Source of the DNA: an uncultured Desulfuromonas sp.
Lineage (GTDB): Bacteria; Desulfobacterota; Desulfuromonadia; Desulfuromonadales; Desulfuromonadaceae
NCBI RefSeq assembly: GCF_963678835.1
Contig: NZ_OY787469.1
Span: 2,976,001 to 3,040,000, forward strand
Direction: 5' to 3'
DNA: 64,000 bases
Made by a program: the position numbers and the translations under genes. This document shows, piece by piece, positions 25,683 to 36,961 of this stretch (within the stretch, counting starts at the first letter, position 1; each line of letters opens with the position of its first letter). The notes beneath the pieces were generated by a model. The model saw only the letters and a program-made list of their open reading frames with translations. It ran no database searches and had not been told where the DNA came from.

Positions 25683-25838
25683 CATTTCCCACAAAACCAC
25701 ATCAGGTAAAAAACATCATTTTTTATCATTCAGGCTGCAGTCCTGAAAACTCGTGGTATACTCCCTTAATTAGTCAGAGTGCTGAAATCATTCACTTTTC
25801 AGTTTGTTCATTCAACGACATAAAGAGGGAGTTACTGT

Positions 25839-26126
25839 ATGGCCGTCAAGATCATTATCATCCGTCAAGTTCCCCAAGAAAAAGAACCGGATATCCGCCC
25901 GTTACTTCTTAAAATGCGCTCTCTGGCCCACGCCCAGAACGGCTACATTTCCGGCGAAACCCTGATCAACTTCGACAATCCCAGCGAACGTATCGTCATC
26001 AGCACATGGAAAACTCTGGAAAACTGGAACGATTGGCTTAACAACGATCAACGCATCACATTACAAAGTGAGGTTGATCGGATTCTCGGCCATGAGACCC
26101 TTTACCAGATCTACTACAACGGCTAA
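25839..26126 (+). CDS. ABM-fold (antibiotic biosynthesis monooxygenase type) protein
   Basis: 95-residue single-domain protein of the dimeric alpha/beta-barrel ABM superfamily: VKIIIIRQVPQEKEP, then LLLKMRSLAHAQNGYISGETL, and RIVISTWKTLENWNDWLNN. Members include heme-degrading and quinone-oxidising enzymes and many of unknown role; no heme ligand can be assigned here. GAGGGAG lies 8 nt before the ATG. TATACT at 25757-25762 may be the -10 of its promoter. It precedes the decarboxylase operon by 84 nt and might be co-transcribed. Confidence 0.82.
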   Translation: MAVKIIIIRQVPQEKEPDIRPLLLKMRSLAHAQNGYISGETLINFDNPSERIVISTWKTLENWNDWLNNDQRITLQSEVDRILGHETLYQIYYNG

Positions 26127-26210
26127 TTGGCGGTAATAGTTTCGGCAAAAAGGTTCGGGAATCCCCGCTCCGACATCTTCCCTTCAATGCATTCCTCGTG
26201 GAGAGACACC

Positions 26211-27746
26211 ATGGAAAACAAAATAGATCAACTTCTGGCACTGCGACAACAGGCATTACAAGGTGGCGGGTTGGAACGTCAGAAAAAGCGTCACAGTTCC
26301 GGTCGCTATACCGCCAGAGAACGGATCGACCTGTTGCTTGATGAAGATAGTTTTGAAGAGTTTGACATGTTCAAAACCCATCGTTGTACCCACTTTGAGA
26401 TGGAGAAAAATAAGTGGCCGGGCGATGGTGTCATTACCGGATACGGCACCATCAATGGCCGTCTTGTCTATATTTTTTCACAGGACTTTACCATCATCGG
26501 TGGCTCACTATCGGAAACCCATGCGGAAAAGATTTGCAAGATCATGGATATGGCCCTGAAAAACGGGGCTCCGGTCATCGGCCTTAATGATTCGGGCGGT
26601 GCCCGCATTCAGGAAGGCATCGAAAGCCTGGCAGGCTATGCGGAAATTTTTCAGCGCAATGTCATGTGTTCTGGTGTGATCCCGCAGATTTCAGCCATTT
26701 TCGGCCCTTGTGCCGGTGGCGCGGTATACAGTCCAGCACTGACCGACTTTACCGTGATGGTACGTGATCACAGTTACATGTTTCTCACCGGTCCCAAAGT
26801 GGTAAAAAGTGTCACTGGCGAACAAGTGGATGTGGAGCAACTCGGTGGTGCCGAAGTTCACACCACTCGCAGCGGTGTGGCTCATCTGGCCGTGGAAAAT
26901 GAGTTTATTGCTCTGGATACCCTCAAACAACTCATCAGCTATCTGCCGCAAAACAACATGGCCTCTGCGCCTCTGGTGGAAAACGATGACCCGCCCACCC
27001 GATCAGTTGCGGAGATCAGCCAACTGGTGCCGGTTGACGCCAATCAGCCCTACGACATGAAAGCCCTGATCGCGCCCCTGGTGGATGACGGCAGTTTTTT
27101 TGAAATTCAACCGGATTTTGCGCCGAACCTGATTATCGGCTTCGCCCGCTTTAACGGCCAGAGTGTCGGACTGGTGGCCAATCAACCTGCGCACATGGCC
27201 GGAGTGCTCGATAACGATGCGTCGATCAAGGGTGCACGCTTTGTGCGCTGTTGCGATGCCTTCAACCTTCCCCTGATCACGCTGGTGGATGTACCGGGAT
27301 TCATGCCGGGCACGGTCCAGGAGTATGGCGGTATCATCCGTAATGGGGCCAAGCTACTTTACGCTTATGCGGAAGCCACAGTTCCCAAAATCACCATTAC
27401 GACCCGCAAAGCCTATGGTGGCGCGTATTGTGTCATGAGTTCCAAACATCTGCGCGGTGATATCAATTATGCCTGGCCTTCAGCGGAGATTGCCGTGATG
27501 GGTGCCAAAGGGGCGGTTGAACTGATTTACGGCCGTAGCCTTAAAGGTCAGGCGGAGGCACTCGCCCAACGGGAAGCGGAATACAGCGAGGCATTTGCTA
27601 ACCCCTATGCTGCGGCTGAACGTGGCTATGTCGATGATGTCATTCTCCCGGAACGCACCCGTCTGCGCATTTGCAAGGCACTGGCCATGTTGGCGGACAA
27701 ACGCGACAGCAACCCGCCGCGTAAACACGGCAATATTCCGCTGTAA
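26211..27746 (+). CDS. mmdA: Methylmalonyl-CoA decarboxylase alpha subunit (carboxyltransferase)
   Basis: 511-residue acyl-CoA carboxyltransferase. The N-terminal half has [55 protein letters not shown] and [15 protein letters not shown]. The C-terminal half has [20 protein letters not shown] and [17 protein letters not shown]. It moves CO2 from methylmalonyl-CoA to the biotin of the small subunit. The same fold occurs in propionyl-CoA carboxylase beta, but the OadG, biotin and OadB genes that follow point to the sodium-pumping decarboxylase. Start at 26211 has GTGGAGAGAC upstream; a frame from 26127 is not supported. Confidence 0.9.
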   Translation: MENKIDQLLALRQQALQGGGLERQKKRHSSGRYTARERIDLLLDEDSFEEFDMFKTHRCTHFEMEKNKWPGDGVITGYGTINGRLVYIFSQDFTIIGGSLSETHAEKICKIMDMALKNGAPVIGLNDSGGARIQEGIESLAGYAEIFQRNVMCSGVIPQISAIFGPCAGGAVYSPALTDFTVMVRDHSYMFLTGPKVVKSVTGEQVDVEQLGGAEVHTTRSGVAHLAVENEFIALDTLKQLISYLPQNNMASAPLVENDDPPTRSVAEISQLVPVDANQPYDMKALIAPLVDDGSFFEIQPDFAPNLIIGFARFNGQSVGLVANQPAHMAGVLDNDASIKGARFVRCCDAFNLPLITLVDVPGFMPGTVQEYGGIIRNGAKLLYAYAEATVPKITITTRKAYGGAYCVMSSKHLRGDINYAWPSAEIAVMGAKGAVELIYGRSLKGQAEALAQREAEYSEAFANPYAAAERGYVDDVILPERTRLRICKALAMLADKRDSNPPRKHGNIPL

Positions 27747-27761
27747 CCGACAGGAGCCCCT

Positions 27762-28127
27762 ATGATCCATTTTGACCTGACCAATGTTTTACGCGGCGAC
27801 GGCTTCACCACCACCATCATCGGCATGACCATCGTCTTCAGCGGGCTGCTGTTGATCAGTCTTTTTATCCGCCTGCTGCCAAAAATCCTCGCGGCCTTGG
27901 ATCACTTTACCGCACCGCAGCAGGCCCGTGCAGTTGACGTACCGGCAGATACCGTCCCCAGTGAAGAGGAGGTCCATGCCGCCATCTGCCTGGCCATTCA
28001 TATGGAGTTAGAGCGGTGTGGCGGTGACCTGCAACGCATCACCATTGCCCAACGTCCGGCCCCCGGCTCGTTCTGGAATTCGGCAGGAAAAATGAGAAGT
28101 CTTTCGGACAGGAGTCCCCATGCGTAA
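27762..28127 (+). CDS. Sodium-pump decarboxylase gamma subunit (OadG-like)
   Basis: 121 residues: a short N-terminus, one membrane helix (TTTIIGMTIVFSGLLLISLFIRLLP, about 16-40) and a hydrophilic tail with an EEEVHAAICLAIHMEL helix. This is the usual form of the gamma subunit that anchors and assembles the complex. CAGGAG lies just upstream. It overlaps the biotin-carrier gene by 8 nt. Confidence 0.85.
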   Translation: MIHFDLTNVLRGDGFTTTIIGMTIVFSGLLLISLFIRLLPKILAALDHFTAPQQARAVDVPADTVPSEEEVHAAICLAIHMELERCGGDLQRITIAQRPAPGSFWNSAGKMRSLSDRSPHA

Positions 28128-28599
28128 ATATCAACTGACTATCAACAAAAAATCAATCACTGTTAATCTTAAAGAACTGACCGCCGAAGCCGCCGAAGTT
28201 GAGGTAAACGGCACCAGATATCAAGTCACCATCGAAAATATCCATCAAGATGAAGAAACCATAACCGGCCCGACCAGTCGCAGCCTCACCCGACCGGTAA
28301 ATGCGGTCACACCTTCCGCAAAAACGTCGCCGCGCCAGGGAGATCAGAGCGGTTCGGTGTGCGCGCCGATTCCCGGATCGATCATTGCCGTTTTTGTTAA
28401 AAACGGCGACGAGGTCCAGGCCGGGCAACCGCTATTCAAGATGGAAGCGATGAAAATGGAAAATGAGATCAACAGTCGAGTCACCGGCATCGTTGCCGCT
28501 GTGCATGTCCAGCAGGGCGATAGTGTGGCTCAAGGCCAAGAGATCCTGTTGATTGAAGTCAAGCCGCCACGTCGTCGCCAATCCGACCCGAAAAATTAA
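28120..28599 (+). CDS. Biotin carrier subunit of the decarboxylase
   Basis: 159 residues. The C-terminal biotinyl domain (about residues 80-150) has the attachment lysine in FKMEAMKMENEI and the preceding SVCAPIPGSIIAVFVKNGDEV. The N-terminal 45 residues form a short beta segment (KSITVNLKEL), and a Pro/Thr-rich flexible linker follows, which lets the biotin swing between the alpha and beta subunits. It overlaps the gamma gene and is followed after 11 nt by the beta gene. Confidence 0.92.
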   Translation: MRKYQLTINKKSITVNLKELTAEAAEVEVNGTRYQVTIENIHQDEETITGPTSRSLTRPVNAVTPSAKTSPRQGDQSGSVCAPIPGSIIAVFVKNGDEVQAGQPLFKMEAMKMENEINSRVTGIVAAVHVQQGDSVAQGQEILLIEVKPPRRRQSDPKN

Positions 28600-28610
28600 A
28601 GGATCCGCGC

Positions 28611-29738
28611 ATGGAAATGTTCAGTCAATTCATCAATGGAACCGGCTTTGTCTCGTTAAGCTGGGGCAATCTGATCATGCTGATCATCGGCATCATCTTC
28701 ATCTCCCTGGCTATTATCAAAGATTATGAACCATTGCTGCTCGTGCCCATTGGCTTTGGTGTTCTGGTCGGCAACATTCCACCGGTCGCCGGCATGGCGT
28801 TGAGCGTTTATGATGACGGCAGCGTGCTGCGTTATATCTACTATGGTGTCAGTGAAGGCATTTATCCACCGCTGATTTTTCTCGGCATCGGCGCCATGAC
28901 CGATTTTTCCGCCATGCTGTCCAACCCCAAATTGGTACTGCTTGGCGCCGCAGCGCAGGTCGGTATTTTCCTCACCCTGATCGGAGCTCTAGCGTTGGGT
29001 TTTACACCTCAGGAAGCCGGAGCCATCGGCATTATCGGTGGTGCAGACGGCCCGACGGCCATCTTCCTGTCATCCAAACTGGCCCCACACCTGCTTGGGT
29101 CCATCGCCATCGCCGCCTATTCCTACATGGCTCTGGTTCCGGTGATCCAGCCACCAATTATGAAGCTCCTCACCACTCGCGAAGAACGGCTGATCCGCAT
29201 GGCAGCACCACGTAGCGTCAGCAAACGGGAACGGGTCATCTTTCCAGTCGGGGCGTTTTTGATCTGTGCCATGATCGCGCCCGGCTCCATGGTCTTGATC
29301 GGCATGCTGTTTTTCGGCAACCTGCTCAAAGAAAGCCTGGTTACCGACCGACTGGCCAACACCGCACGTAATGCCATGATTGATATCGTCACCATCCTGT
29401 TGGGCTTTTCCGTTGGTGCCAGCACCAGTGCCGACCATTTTCTCACCCCACAGTCCATTTTGATCTTTGCGCTTGGTGCCCTGTCCTTCTGCATTGCCAC
29501 TGCCGGAGGAATCCTGTTTGCCAAATTTATGAACCTGTTTTTGAAGGATAAAATCAACCCGTTGGTCGGCGCGGCCGGAGTCTCCGCCGTCCCGGATTCA
29601 GCCCGGGTGGTTCACAACATGGGGCAAAAAGAGGATCCCGGCAATTTTCTGCTCATGCACGCCATGGCGCCCAATGTTTCCGGGGTCATCGGCTCGGCCA
29701 TAGGTGCCGGTGTGTTGTGGACGGTCTTGGTCAAATAA
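28611..29738 (+). CDS. Sodium ion-translocating decarboxylase beta subunit
   Basis: 375-residue polytopic membrane protein of the OadB/MmdB/GcdB family. The conserved Asp is in GIIGGADGPTAIFLSSKLAP (about residue 147). The second conserved region is INPLVGAAGVSAVPDSARVV with the Ser and Arg implicated in sodium binding. It decarboxylates carboxybiotin and couples this to outward sodium transport. Together with the three genes before it this is a complete methylmalonyl-CoA decarboxylase, which lets succinate or propionate metabolism drive a sodium gradient. It ends at a strong bidirectional terminator. Confidence 0.94.
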   Translation: MEMFSQFINGTGFVSLSWGNLIMLIIGIIFISLAIIKDYEPLLLVPIGFGVLVGNIPPVAGMALSVYDDGSVLRYIYYGVSEGIYPPLIFLGIGAMTDFSAMLSNPKLVLLGAAAQVGIFLTLIGALALGFTPQEAGAIGIIGGADGPTAIFLSSKLAPHLLGSIAIAAYSYMALVPVIQPPIMKLLTTREERLIRMAAPRSVSKRERVIFPVGAFLICAMIAPGSMVLIGMLFFGNLLKESLVTDRLANTARNAMIDIVTILLGFSVGASTSADHFLTPQSILIFALGALSFCIATAGGILFAKFMNLFLKDKINPLVGAAGVSAVPDSARVVHNMGQKEDPGNFLLMHAMAPNVSGVIGSAIGAGVLWTVLVK

Positions 29739-29786
29739 TCGCGCCCGCCTCAACGGCGCTCACAGAACAGCGCACACCCGATAAAT

Positions 29787-29821
29787 AAGAAAAGCGGCGT
29801 CATCACGACGCCGCTTTTCTT
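29787..29821. terminator. Bidirectional terminator between the decarboxylase operon and purB
   Basis: A 15-bp perfect stem (29787-29801 with 29807-29821, 5-nt loop) with A-rich and T-rich outer arms, placed between two convergent genes. Confidence 0.92.
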
Positions 29822-29849
29822 ATAAGTAGATTTGCGCTGTTGCTTAAAA

Positions 29850-31583
<1,734 letters not shown>

Positions 31584-32831
31584 ATGAAAAAGTGGCACTT
31601 AGCAGCCCTGCTGTTCTGTCTCATTCCCCTCAATCTGTTCGCTGCACAGTCCAATCAAGCTGCTCAAGCAGGCCGCTTCTTTGTTAACCCGATGGTCGGC
31701 ATCATTGACATGGAAAGCAGCAGCTACGATCCCGAACTCAACTTCAGTCTCGGCGGCGGCTACAACTATAACGCCAATCTCAGTAGCGAAATTCTGGCAA
31801 CCTACGCGGAAGACAAAAGTGGTTCAGACAGTGATGTGTACAGTATCTCCATTGGCGGCATCTACCATCTGATCCCGGAAGAGAGTCTGGTCCCCTATCT
31901 GGTCGCCGGCCTCGGGCTGTTGACCGTGGATGAAGATGGAGACGACAATGACCACCATGGCCAGCTCAATTATGGTGCCGGGCTGAAATATTTCCTCTCC
32001 GATGACTTTGCCGTCAACACAGAAGTCCGTCACATGCTCGCCACCAGCGGTGAACCCAACAACGTGTTGGCCAGCGCTGGCTTGGTTTACTATTTCGGCG
32101 GTCAGAAACCAGCACCGGCACCGTTGGACAGCGATGGTGACGGCGTCATCGATGCTGAGGATCAATGCCCCAATACCCCCGCCGGTGTCACGGTAAACAG
32201 TATGGGTTGTCCATTGGATACTGATGGTGACTGCGTGTACGATTATCTTGATAAATGCCCCGGCACTCCAGCGGGTGTCGCTGTCGATGGTAAAGGATGT
32301 CCGCTGGATACCGATGGTGACGGCGTTTATGATTATCTCGACAAGTGTCCGGGAACGCCTAAAGGTGTGGCGGTTGATGCTGTAGGCTGCCCTCTGCCGA
32401 TGGACAGTGACGGCGACGGCGTCTATGACGATGTTGATCGCTGCCCCAACTCCCCGGCAGGTGCTCATGTCGATGAATACGGCTGCCAACTGGTGTTAAC
32501 CTTGCTGATTGAGTTTGACACCAACAAAGCGGATATCCGCCCGCAGCACATTCAGGACATGACCAACGCCGCCGCGTTCATCAACAAATATCCGGGCGAG
32601 AAGATCCTTATCTCCGGGCATACCGACAGCGACGGCAGTGAAACCTACAATCAACAACTGTCGCAACGTCGTGCTGATGCCGTCAAAGCGTACTTGATCC
32701 AGAACTACGCTATTGACGGAACAAACCTGACGGCCAAAGGTTTTGGTGAAAGCCAGCCCATCGCCAACAACACGACGGCTGCCGGCAAGCAGAAAAACCG
32801 CCGCGTTGAACTGAGCCTGTTTAACAACTAA
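31584..32831 (+). CDS. OmpA-family outer membrane protein with thrombospondin type 3 repeats
   Basis: 415 residues. Signal peptide (WHLAALLFCLIPLNLFAAQ), an eight-strand barrel-like domain (about 28-172) ending in the aromatic GLVYYFGG, then four calcium-binding TSP3 repeats (DSDGDGVIDAEDQCPNTPAG and variants, about 178-305) with paired cysteines. A C-terminal OmpA domain (LIEFDTNKADIRPQHIQDM, ISGHTDSDGSETYNQQLSQRR, GFGESQPIANN) binds peptidoglycan. OprF-like proteins of this build tie the outer membrane to the wall. One repeat carries Cys where Gly is usual (DTDGDCVYD). AAGGAGG lies 5 nt before the ATG. Confidence 0.93.
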   Translation: MKKWHLAALLFCLIPLNLFAAQSNQAAQAGRFFVNPMVGIIDMESSSYDPELNFSLGGGYNYNANLSSEILATYAEDKSGSDSDVYSISIGGIYHLIPEESLVPYLVAGLGLLTVDEDGDDNDHHGQLNYGAGLKYFLSDDFAVNTEVRHMLATSGEPNNVLASAGLVYYFGGQKPAPAPLDSDGDGVIDAEDQCPNTPAGVTVNSMGCPLDTDGDCVYDYLDKCPGTPAGVAVDGKGCPLDTDGDGVYDYLDKCPGTPKGVAVDAVGCPLPMDSDGDGVYDDVDRCPNSPAGAHVDEYGCQLVLTLLIEFDTNKADIRPQHIQDMTNAAAFINKYPGEKILISGHTDSDGSETYNQQLSQRRADAVKAYLIQNYAIDGTNLTAKGFGESQPIANNTTAAGKQKNRRVELSLFNN

Positions 32832-32847
32832 TCTGCACAAAACTGAC

Positions 32848-32887
32848 ACAGCCGTCCTGAACACTCAGGGCGGCTGTATTTTTTTAA
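32848..32887 (+). terminator. Rho-independent terminator after the OmpA-like gene
   Basis: ACAGCCG/CGGCTGT stem with an inner CCTGA/TCAGG extension, then a run of seven T. Confidence 0.85.
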
Positions 32888-32971
32888 TGGAAAACTAACC
32901 CTCTCATCTGCTGCTTTTTTCTACTATCGGTCAACAGGTTGCGGCCTGTGTCCCCCGTCATGGAGACTGCT

Positions 32972-33835
32972 ATGAAAACTCTTGTCAAACTCGTCGTTGT
33001 GCTGCTGGTTATTGTCGCAGTGATCGTTGGAGCAGCAACCTTCTATCTCGATTCCATTGCCAAAAAAGCCGTCGAATATGGGGGAGAAAAAGCGCTCGGA
33101 GTTCAGACAAAAGTTGACAACCTGCATATTTCCTTGCTTGGCGGCAGCAGTGAACTCGCTGGTTTCAGCATTGCCAACCCGCAGGGATTTGAACAACAGC
33201 ATTTCATGAAGCTCGATAACGCTGCAGTGGCCATCAATCTGCAGTCCCTGACATCGCAGACCATCCGGATCTCCAAAGTTGCCCTGTCCGGTTTGCACCT
33301 GACCATCGAACAACAGGATCAGGCGTCCAATGTCCAGGCGTTACTGAAAAACGTGCCGAAATCTCAAGGATCGACGCCCGCGAGCACTTCAAGCGATTCC
33401 AGCACAACTGACAGCGGTAAAAAATTCATCATTGAACACCTGATCCTTGAAGATATCAATGTTTCGGCCCAACTGACGGCGTTGGGCAACAAAGTCAGCC
33501 AGGTCAGCCTGACGGTTCCGCCCATCAACATGACCAACATCGGCGAAAAAAATGGCGGCATAACCATGGAGCAACTGATCAAATTTATTGTCCAAACCGT
33601 TGTCGAAGCGACAGCCAATAGCTCAAGTGGACTGTCCCCTGCCCTGTCACAGCTGCTTAACGCCGAACTGGCCAGCCTGGACAGCTTAAAAGGAAGTGCC
33701 TCTGAAGCCGTTAGCAAAAAGATCGATGAAGCGCGTGAAAAAGCTCTCAAGGATATCCAATTACCGGAAGGTAGCGACGAACAACTGAAACAAACAACCG
33801 ACAGTTTGCTTAAAGGACTGCTCAACGATAAATAA
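32972..33835 (+). CDS. AsmA-like conserved membrane-anchored protein
   Basis: 287 residues. One N-terminal anchor (LVVVLLVIVAVIVGAATFYL) is followed by VEYGGEKALGVQTKVDNLHISLLGG and AGFSIANPQGFEQQHFMKLD, a beta-rich pattern like the N-terminus of AsmA/DUF748 proteins. A Ser/Thr-rich linker (about 128-148) and a second beta region (IIEHLILEDINVSAQLTAL) follow, then a helical Ser/Leu/Lys-rich tail. AsmA relatives act in lipid transport between membranes; this one is short and its role is not known. Start 32972 has GGAG upstream. Single gene after the OmpA terminator. Confidence 0.72.
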   Translation: MKTLVKLVVVLLVIVAVIVGAATFYLDSIAKKAVEYGGEKALGVQTKVDNLHISLLGGSSELAGFSIANPQGFEQQHFMKLDNAAVAINLQSLTSQTIRISKVALSGLHLTIEQQDQASNVQALLKNVPKSQGSTPASTSSDSSTTDSGKKFIIEHLILEDINVSAQLTALGNKVSQVSLTVPPINMTNIGEKNGGITMEQLIKFIVQTVVEATANSSSGLSPALSQLLNAELASLDSLKGSASEAVSKKIDEAREKALKDIQLPEGSDEQLKQTTDSLLKGLLNDK

Positions 33836-33895
33836 CTATAACCCTCGCGACCTGATCACTCCATCAGGTCACGAACCTTTTCAACAGGATCACGA

Positions 33896-34336
33896 ATGAC
33901 CGATACATTCACCCTTAATCAACAACTGGCCAAGGATTGCATTATCCTCGGCTCTCTCGGTGACAGTCTGTTGCTGTTGCTCAACAACTCCCTGGTCCCC
34001 TGGTTTATTCTGGTGCCACGTACCAATGCGTGTGAAATTCACGATATGCCCGCCGAAGAACAACAGCGGCTGTTTGCCGAGATGATGGAGCTGGCCCGTT
34101 TCGTTGATAACGAATTCAAACCGGACAAAGTCAATACCGGTGCCATCGGCAATATGGTCCGCCAACTCCACGTCCATATCATTGCCCGTTACGAAGATGA
34201 CTATTGCTGGCCACAGGTGGTTTGGGGACGCCCGGAAAAGAAAGTCTACACTCAGAAGGAGATCGATCGGATTGTCACCCGCCTGACCTCACGTTTAAAA
34301 GAGCGATTTATCGTTGAAAATAATCTGACAAAATAA
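33896..34336 (+). CDS. HIT-family protein
   Basis: 146-residue histidine-triad nucleotide-binding protein: PWFILVPRTNACEIHDMPAEE and the active-site RQLHVHIIARYEDDYCWPQ (HxHxx pattern, about residues 97-103) with the first His as nucleophile. Family members hydrolyse nucleoside phosphoramidates or dinucleotides; the closest type is the Ap4A-hydrolase-like branch with a C-terminal extension. Short gap of 60 nt from the AsmA-like gene, shared terminator downstream. Confidence 0.9.
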   Translation: MTDTFTLNQQLAKDCIILGSLGDSLLLLLNNSLVPWFILVPRTNACEIHDMPAEEQQRLFAEMMELARFVDNEFKPDKVNTGAIGNMVRQLHVHIIARYEDDYCWPQVVWGRPEKKVYTQKEIDRIVTRLTSRLKERFIVENNLTK

Positions 34337-34438
34337 TGCATCCAACGTAACAAACAAGATCAACAAAACTTCATAACAGGCCGAAAAGAAAGATAAAAAC
34401 AAGGTTCGCTGTGCCGAACATTGCTGTTTCACTTGGTT

Positions 34439-34482
34439 TCCACAAAAAAGCACCGATCAAAAGACCGGTGCTTTTTTGTGGA
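34439..34482. terminator. Bidirectional terminator between the HIT gene and the aldehyde dehydrogenase gene
   Basis: A 17-bp perfect stem (34439-34455 with 34466-34482) around a 10-nt loop, with internal A6 and T6 tracts that serve either strand. Confidence 0.9.
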
Positions 34483-34505
34483 AATGAGTTGCTGGAAACA
34501 CGTGG

Positions 34506-35864
34506 TTACTTGATCCAAACCGTCTGAATATTAACGAACTCCTTAATACCATAGTGGGACAGCTCGCGGCCAAATCCTGAGATGCCGACCCCCCCAAATG
34601 GCAGGCGGGGATCACTCTTGGTCATGCCATTGACAAACACGGCACCGGAGCGGATCTCACCGGCGACTCTCTCACCTTTTTCAAGATCCGTCGTCCATAC
34701 CGATCCGCCAAGACCAAACTCTGTATCGTTAGCCACAAATAACGCCTCATCGGCATCTTTAACGCGAATAACAATAGCAACCGGGCCAAAGAACTCTTCA
34801 CTGTAAGCCGGCATCCCTTTACAGACCTCAGTCAGAATGGTTGGCGGATAAAACGCTGCCTCGCCGGGAACACCGCCCAGTGCAACCTTGGCTCCTTTGG
34901 CCACCGAAGCTTCCACCTGGCCATGCAGTTCCCGCATCAGATCCTCGCGTGCCTGCGGGCCGACCTGGGTAGATTCATCACAGGGATCTCCAACCTTCAG
35001 TGCTGCCATATTGGCTTTAAATTTCTCCAAAAAGGACTCATAAACCCCATCTTCAACGATGAAGCGCTTGGCCGCAATGCAGCTTTGTCCTGAATTGATA
35101 CAACGGGCCGTGACTGCAACGGATGCGGCCAAATCAAGGTCGGCATCGTTCAACACGATAAACGGATCACTGCCACCCAGCTCCATCACCGATTTTTTCA
35201 GCATGGCGCCCGATTTTTCCGCGACCTTACGCCCGGCGATATCACTACCGGTCAAGGTGGTCGCCACCACATAGGGATGCTCGATCACTTGGGCCACTTT
35301 GCGTGAGCCGATCATCAGCGTGCGAAATACATCGGCTGGGAATCCGGCCTGAACAAACACCTCTTCAATCGCCAGCGCACAACGCGGTACGTTAGAGGCA
35401 TGCTTGAGCACACCGACATTGCCCGCCATCAGTGCCGGAGCGGCAAAACGGAACACCTGCCAAAACGGAAAGTTCCACGGCATAACCGCCAAAACAATTC
35501 CTTGAGGGCGAAAAGCCACATAAGAACGACTGGCATCACTTTCGATCGGCTCCGGGGCCAACATCTGCTCGGCATTCTCCGCATAGTACTCACAGACCAG
35601 GGCACACTTCTCAACTTCGGCGCGCCCTTCCACCACCGGCTTGCCCATTTCCAGAGCCATCATAGTGGCAAAATCATCTTTACGCTGTCGCAAAACATCT
35701 GCCGCTTTAAGCATCAACGGCTTACGTTCGGCAAACGCTGTCGTTCGCCATTTCAGGTAAGCATCATGAACCGCTTCAACAGTCGAGATCACCTGCTCAT
35801 CCGACCATTCTGTAAAGGTTTCCAGCACTTCACCTGTCGCCGGATTCAGAGATTCCAGAGCCAT
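34506..35864 (-). CDS. NAD(P)-dependent aldehyde dehydrogenase (succinate-semialdehyde type)
   Basis: 452 residues. [22 protein letters not shown] for the cofactor site, [17 protein letters not shown], the catalytic Glu in [13 protein letters not shown], and the catalytic Cys in [29 protein letters not shown] and [14 protein letters not shown] close the protein. It most resembles the short succinate-semialdehyde dehydrogenases, but substrate cannot be fixed from sequence. GAGGAGGGAAACG precedes the ATG at 35864. It stands alone between the terminator at 34439 and the divergent rhomboid gene. Confidence 0.9.
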   Translation of the reverse strand: MALESLNPATGEVLETFTEWSDEQVISTVEAVHDAYLKWRTTAFAERKPLMLKAADVLRQRKDDFATMMALEMGKPVVEGRAEVEKCALVCEYYAENAEQMLAPEPIESDASRSYVAFRPQGIVLAVMPWNFPFWQVFRFAAPALMAGNVGVLKHASNVPRCALAIEEVFVQAGFPADVFRTLMIGSRKVAQVIEHPYVVATTLTGSDIAGRKVAEKSGAMLKKSVMELGGSDPFIVLNDADLDLAASVAVTARCINSGQSCIAAKRFIVEDGVYESFLEKFKANMAALKVGDPCDESTQVGPQAREDLMRELHGQVEASVAKGAKVALGGVPGEAAFYPPTILTEVCKGMPAYSEEFFGPVAIVIRVKDADEALFVANDTEFGLGGSVWTTDLEKGERVAGEIRSGAVFVNGMTKSDPRLPFGGVGISGFGRELSHYGIKEFVNIQTVWIK

Positions 35865-36135
35865 CGTTTCCCTCCTCATTCATTCGCAACAAAATTGTGA
35901 TCAGCTTATCATACGTCGTCTATTGCCATTACCACCAAAAGCGCTGTATACGACTGTGTATCATAACGTCATCTCAAGAGTCAGATCAACAAAATAACAT
36001 TGTTAACTTATTGGTTTTAAAGGAATCTAGCTAAAAAAATCAGTGAGTTCTCTTGCTTGCCAGACAATTTTCTGCAATAGTCGGACTTCAAACAAAATCC
36101 CTCTTAAGTTTTTTGATCGGCAAGGAGACCACCAC

Positions 36136-36936
36136 GTGGACTTGAAACGTTTTTTCGACAGCCTGGGTATGAATGGAACACGTTGGCAATGGCGCATTAT
36201 GAAATGGCAACGTCAGTGGAAACAGGTCAAACGTGGCGAAAGTGTTGCCACCAGCGACTTCTCCATCTCCCAGGTGCTGCTATTTGTTAACCTGATCCTG
36301 TTCTCGGTGATGGTTCTGCGCGGCATGGCAACGGGGGGCGGCATGTCCAGCCTGCTCAGTCCCAATGCCGAGTTGCTGGTTATCTCAGGTGGGCAATGGT
36401 GGCCGCTGGTCATTAAGAACGGGGAATGGTGGCGTTGCATTACGTACGCCTATACCCATGCCGGACTGATCCATATCGGTTTCAATATGATGGTGCTTTA
36501 TCAGGTCGGCCCCTTGTTAGAGCGGGAGATCGGCCCAAGTGGCTTCATCTCCCTGTATACCATCACGGCACTGGCCGCGACCGGACTCGGCTATTTCTGG
36601 CACCCCATGACCGTGGTCATTGGCGCTTCCGGTGCCCTGTTCGGCATGATCGGCTTTTCCATCACCTATTTTCACCGAATTGGCGGCCACCAAGCACTTG
36701 CCCAGCGTGACTTCATGATCCGTTGGGCCATCTTTGCCTTTATCTTCGGCTTTCTTGTCGGAGCCGATAATGCCGCTCATTTGGGCGGTGCCGTCAGTGG
36801 TGCCGTATTTGGATTGGTCTACCCGATCGCCCTGCGCACCCGACGAACTCTGGCTCCGCTGACCAACACCCTGGCGGCCGTGAGTCTGATTGCGACTGTT
36901 GCCAGCCTGGTGTTTCTGGTGCTGAGCTGGTTTTAA
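36136..36936 (+). CDS. Rhomboid-family intramembrane serine protease
   Basis: 266 residues with six or more helices. Active-site Ser in VIGASGALFGMIGFSITYF and His in ADNAAHLGGAVSGAVFGLVYP; the GLIHIGFNMMVLYQVGPLLE helix carries the conserved HxxxN. Rhomboids cut substrates within the membrane. The GTG at 36136 is used because AAGGAG lies 8 nt upstream; an ATG at 36043 has no site and would add a non-conserved stretch. ybaK follows after 25 nt. Confidence 0.9.
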   Translation: MDLKRFFDSLGMNGTRWQWRIMKWQRQWKQVKRGESVATSDFSISQVLLFVNLILFSVMVLRGMATGGGMSSLLSPNAELLVISGGQWWPLVIKNGEWWRCITYAYTHAGLIHIGFNMMVLYQVGPLLEREIGPSGFISLYTITALAATGLGYFWHPMTVVIGASGALFGMIGFSITYFHRIGGHQALAQRDFMIRWAIFAFIFGFLVGADNAAHLGGAVSGAVFGLVYPIALRTRRTLAPLTNTLAAVSLIATVASLVFLVLSWF

Positions 36937-36961
36937 CCCCGTTTCTTATAGATCGACTGTT

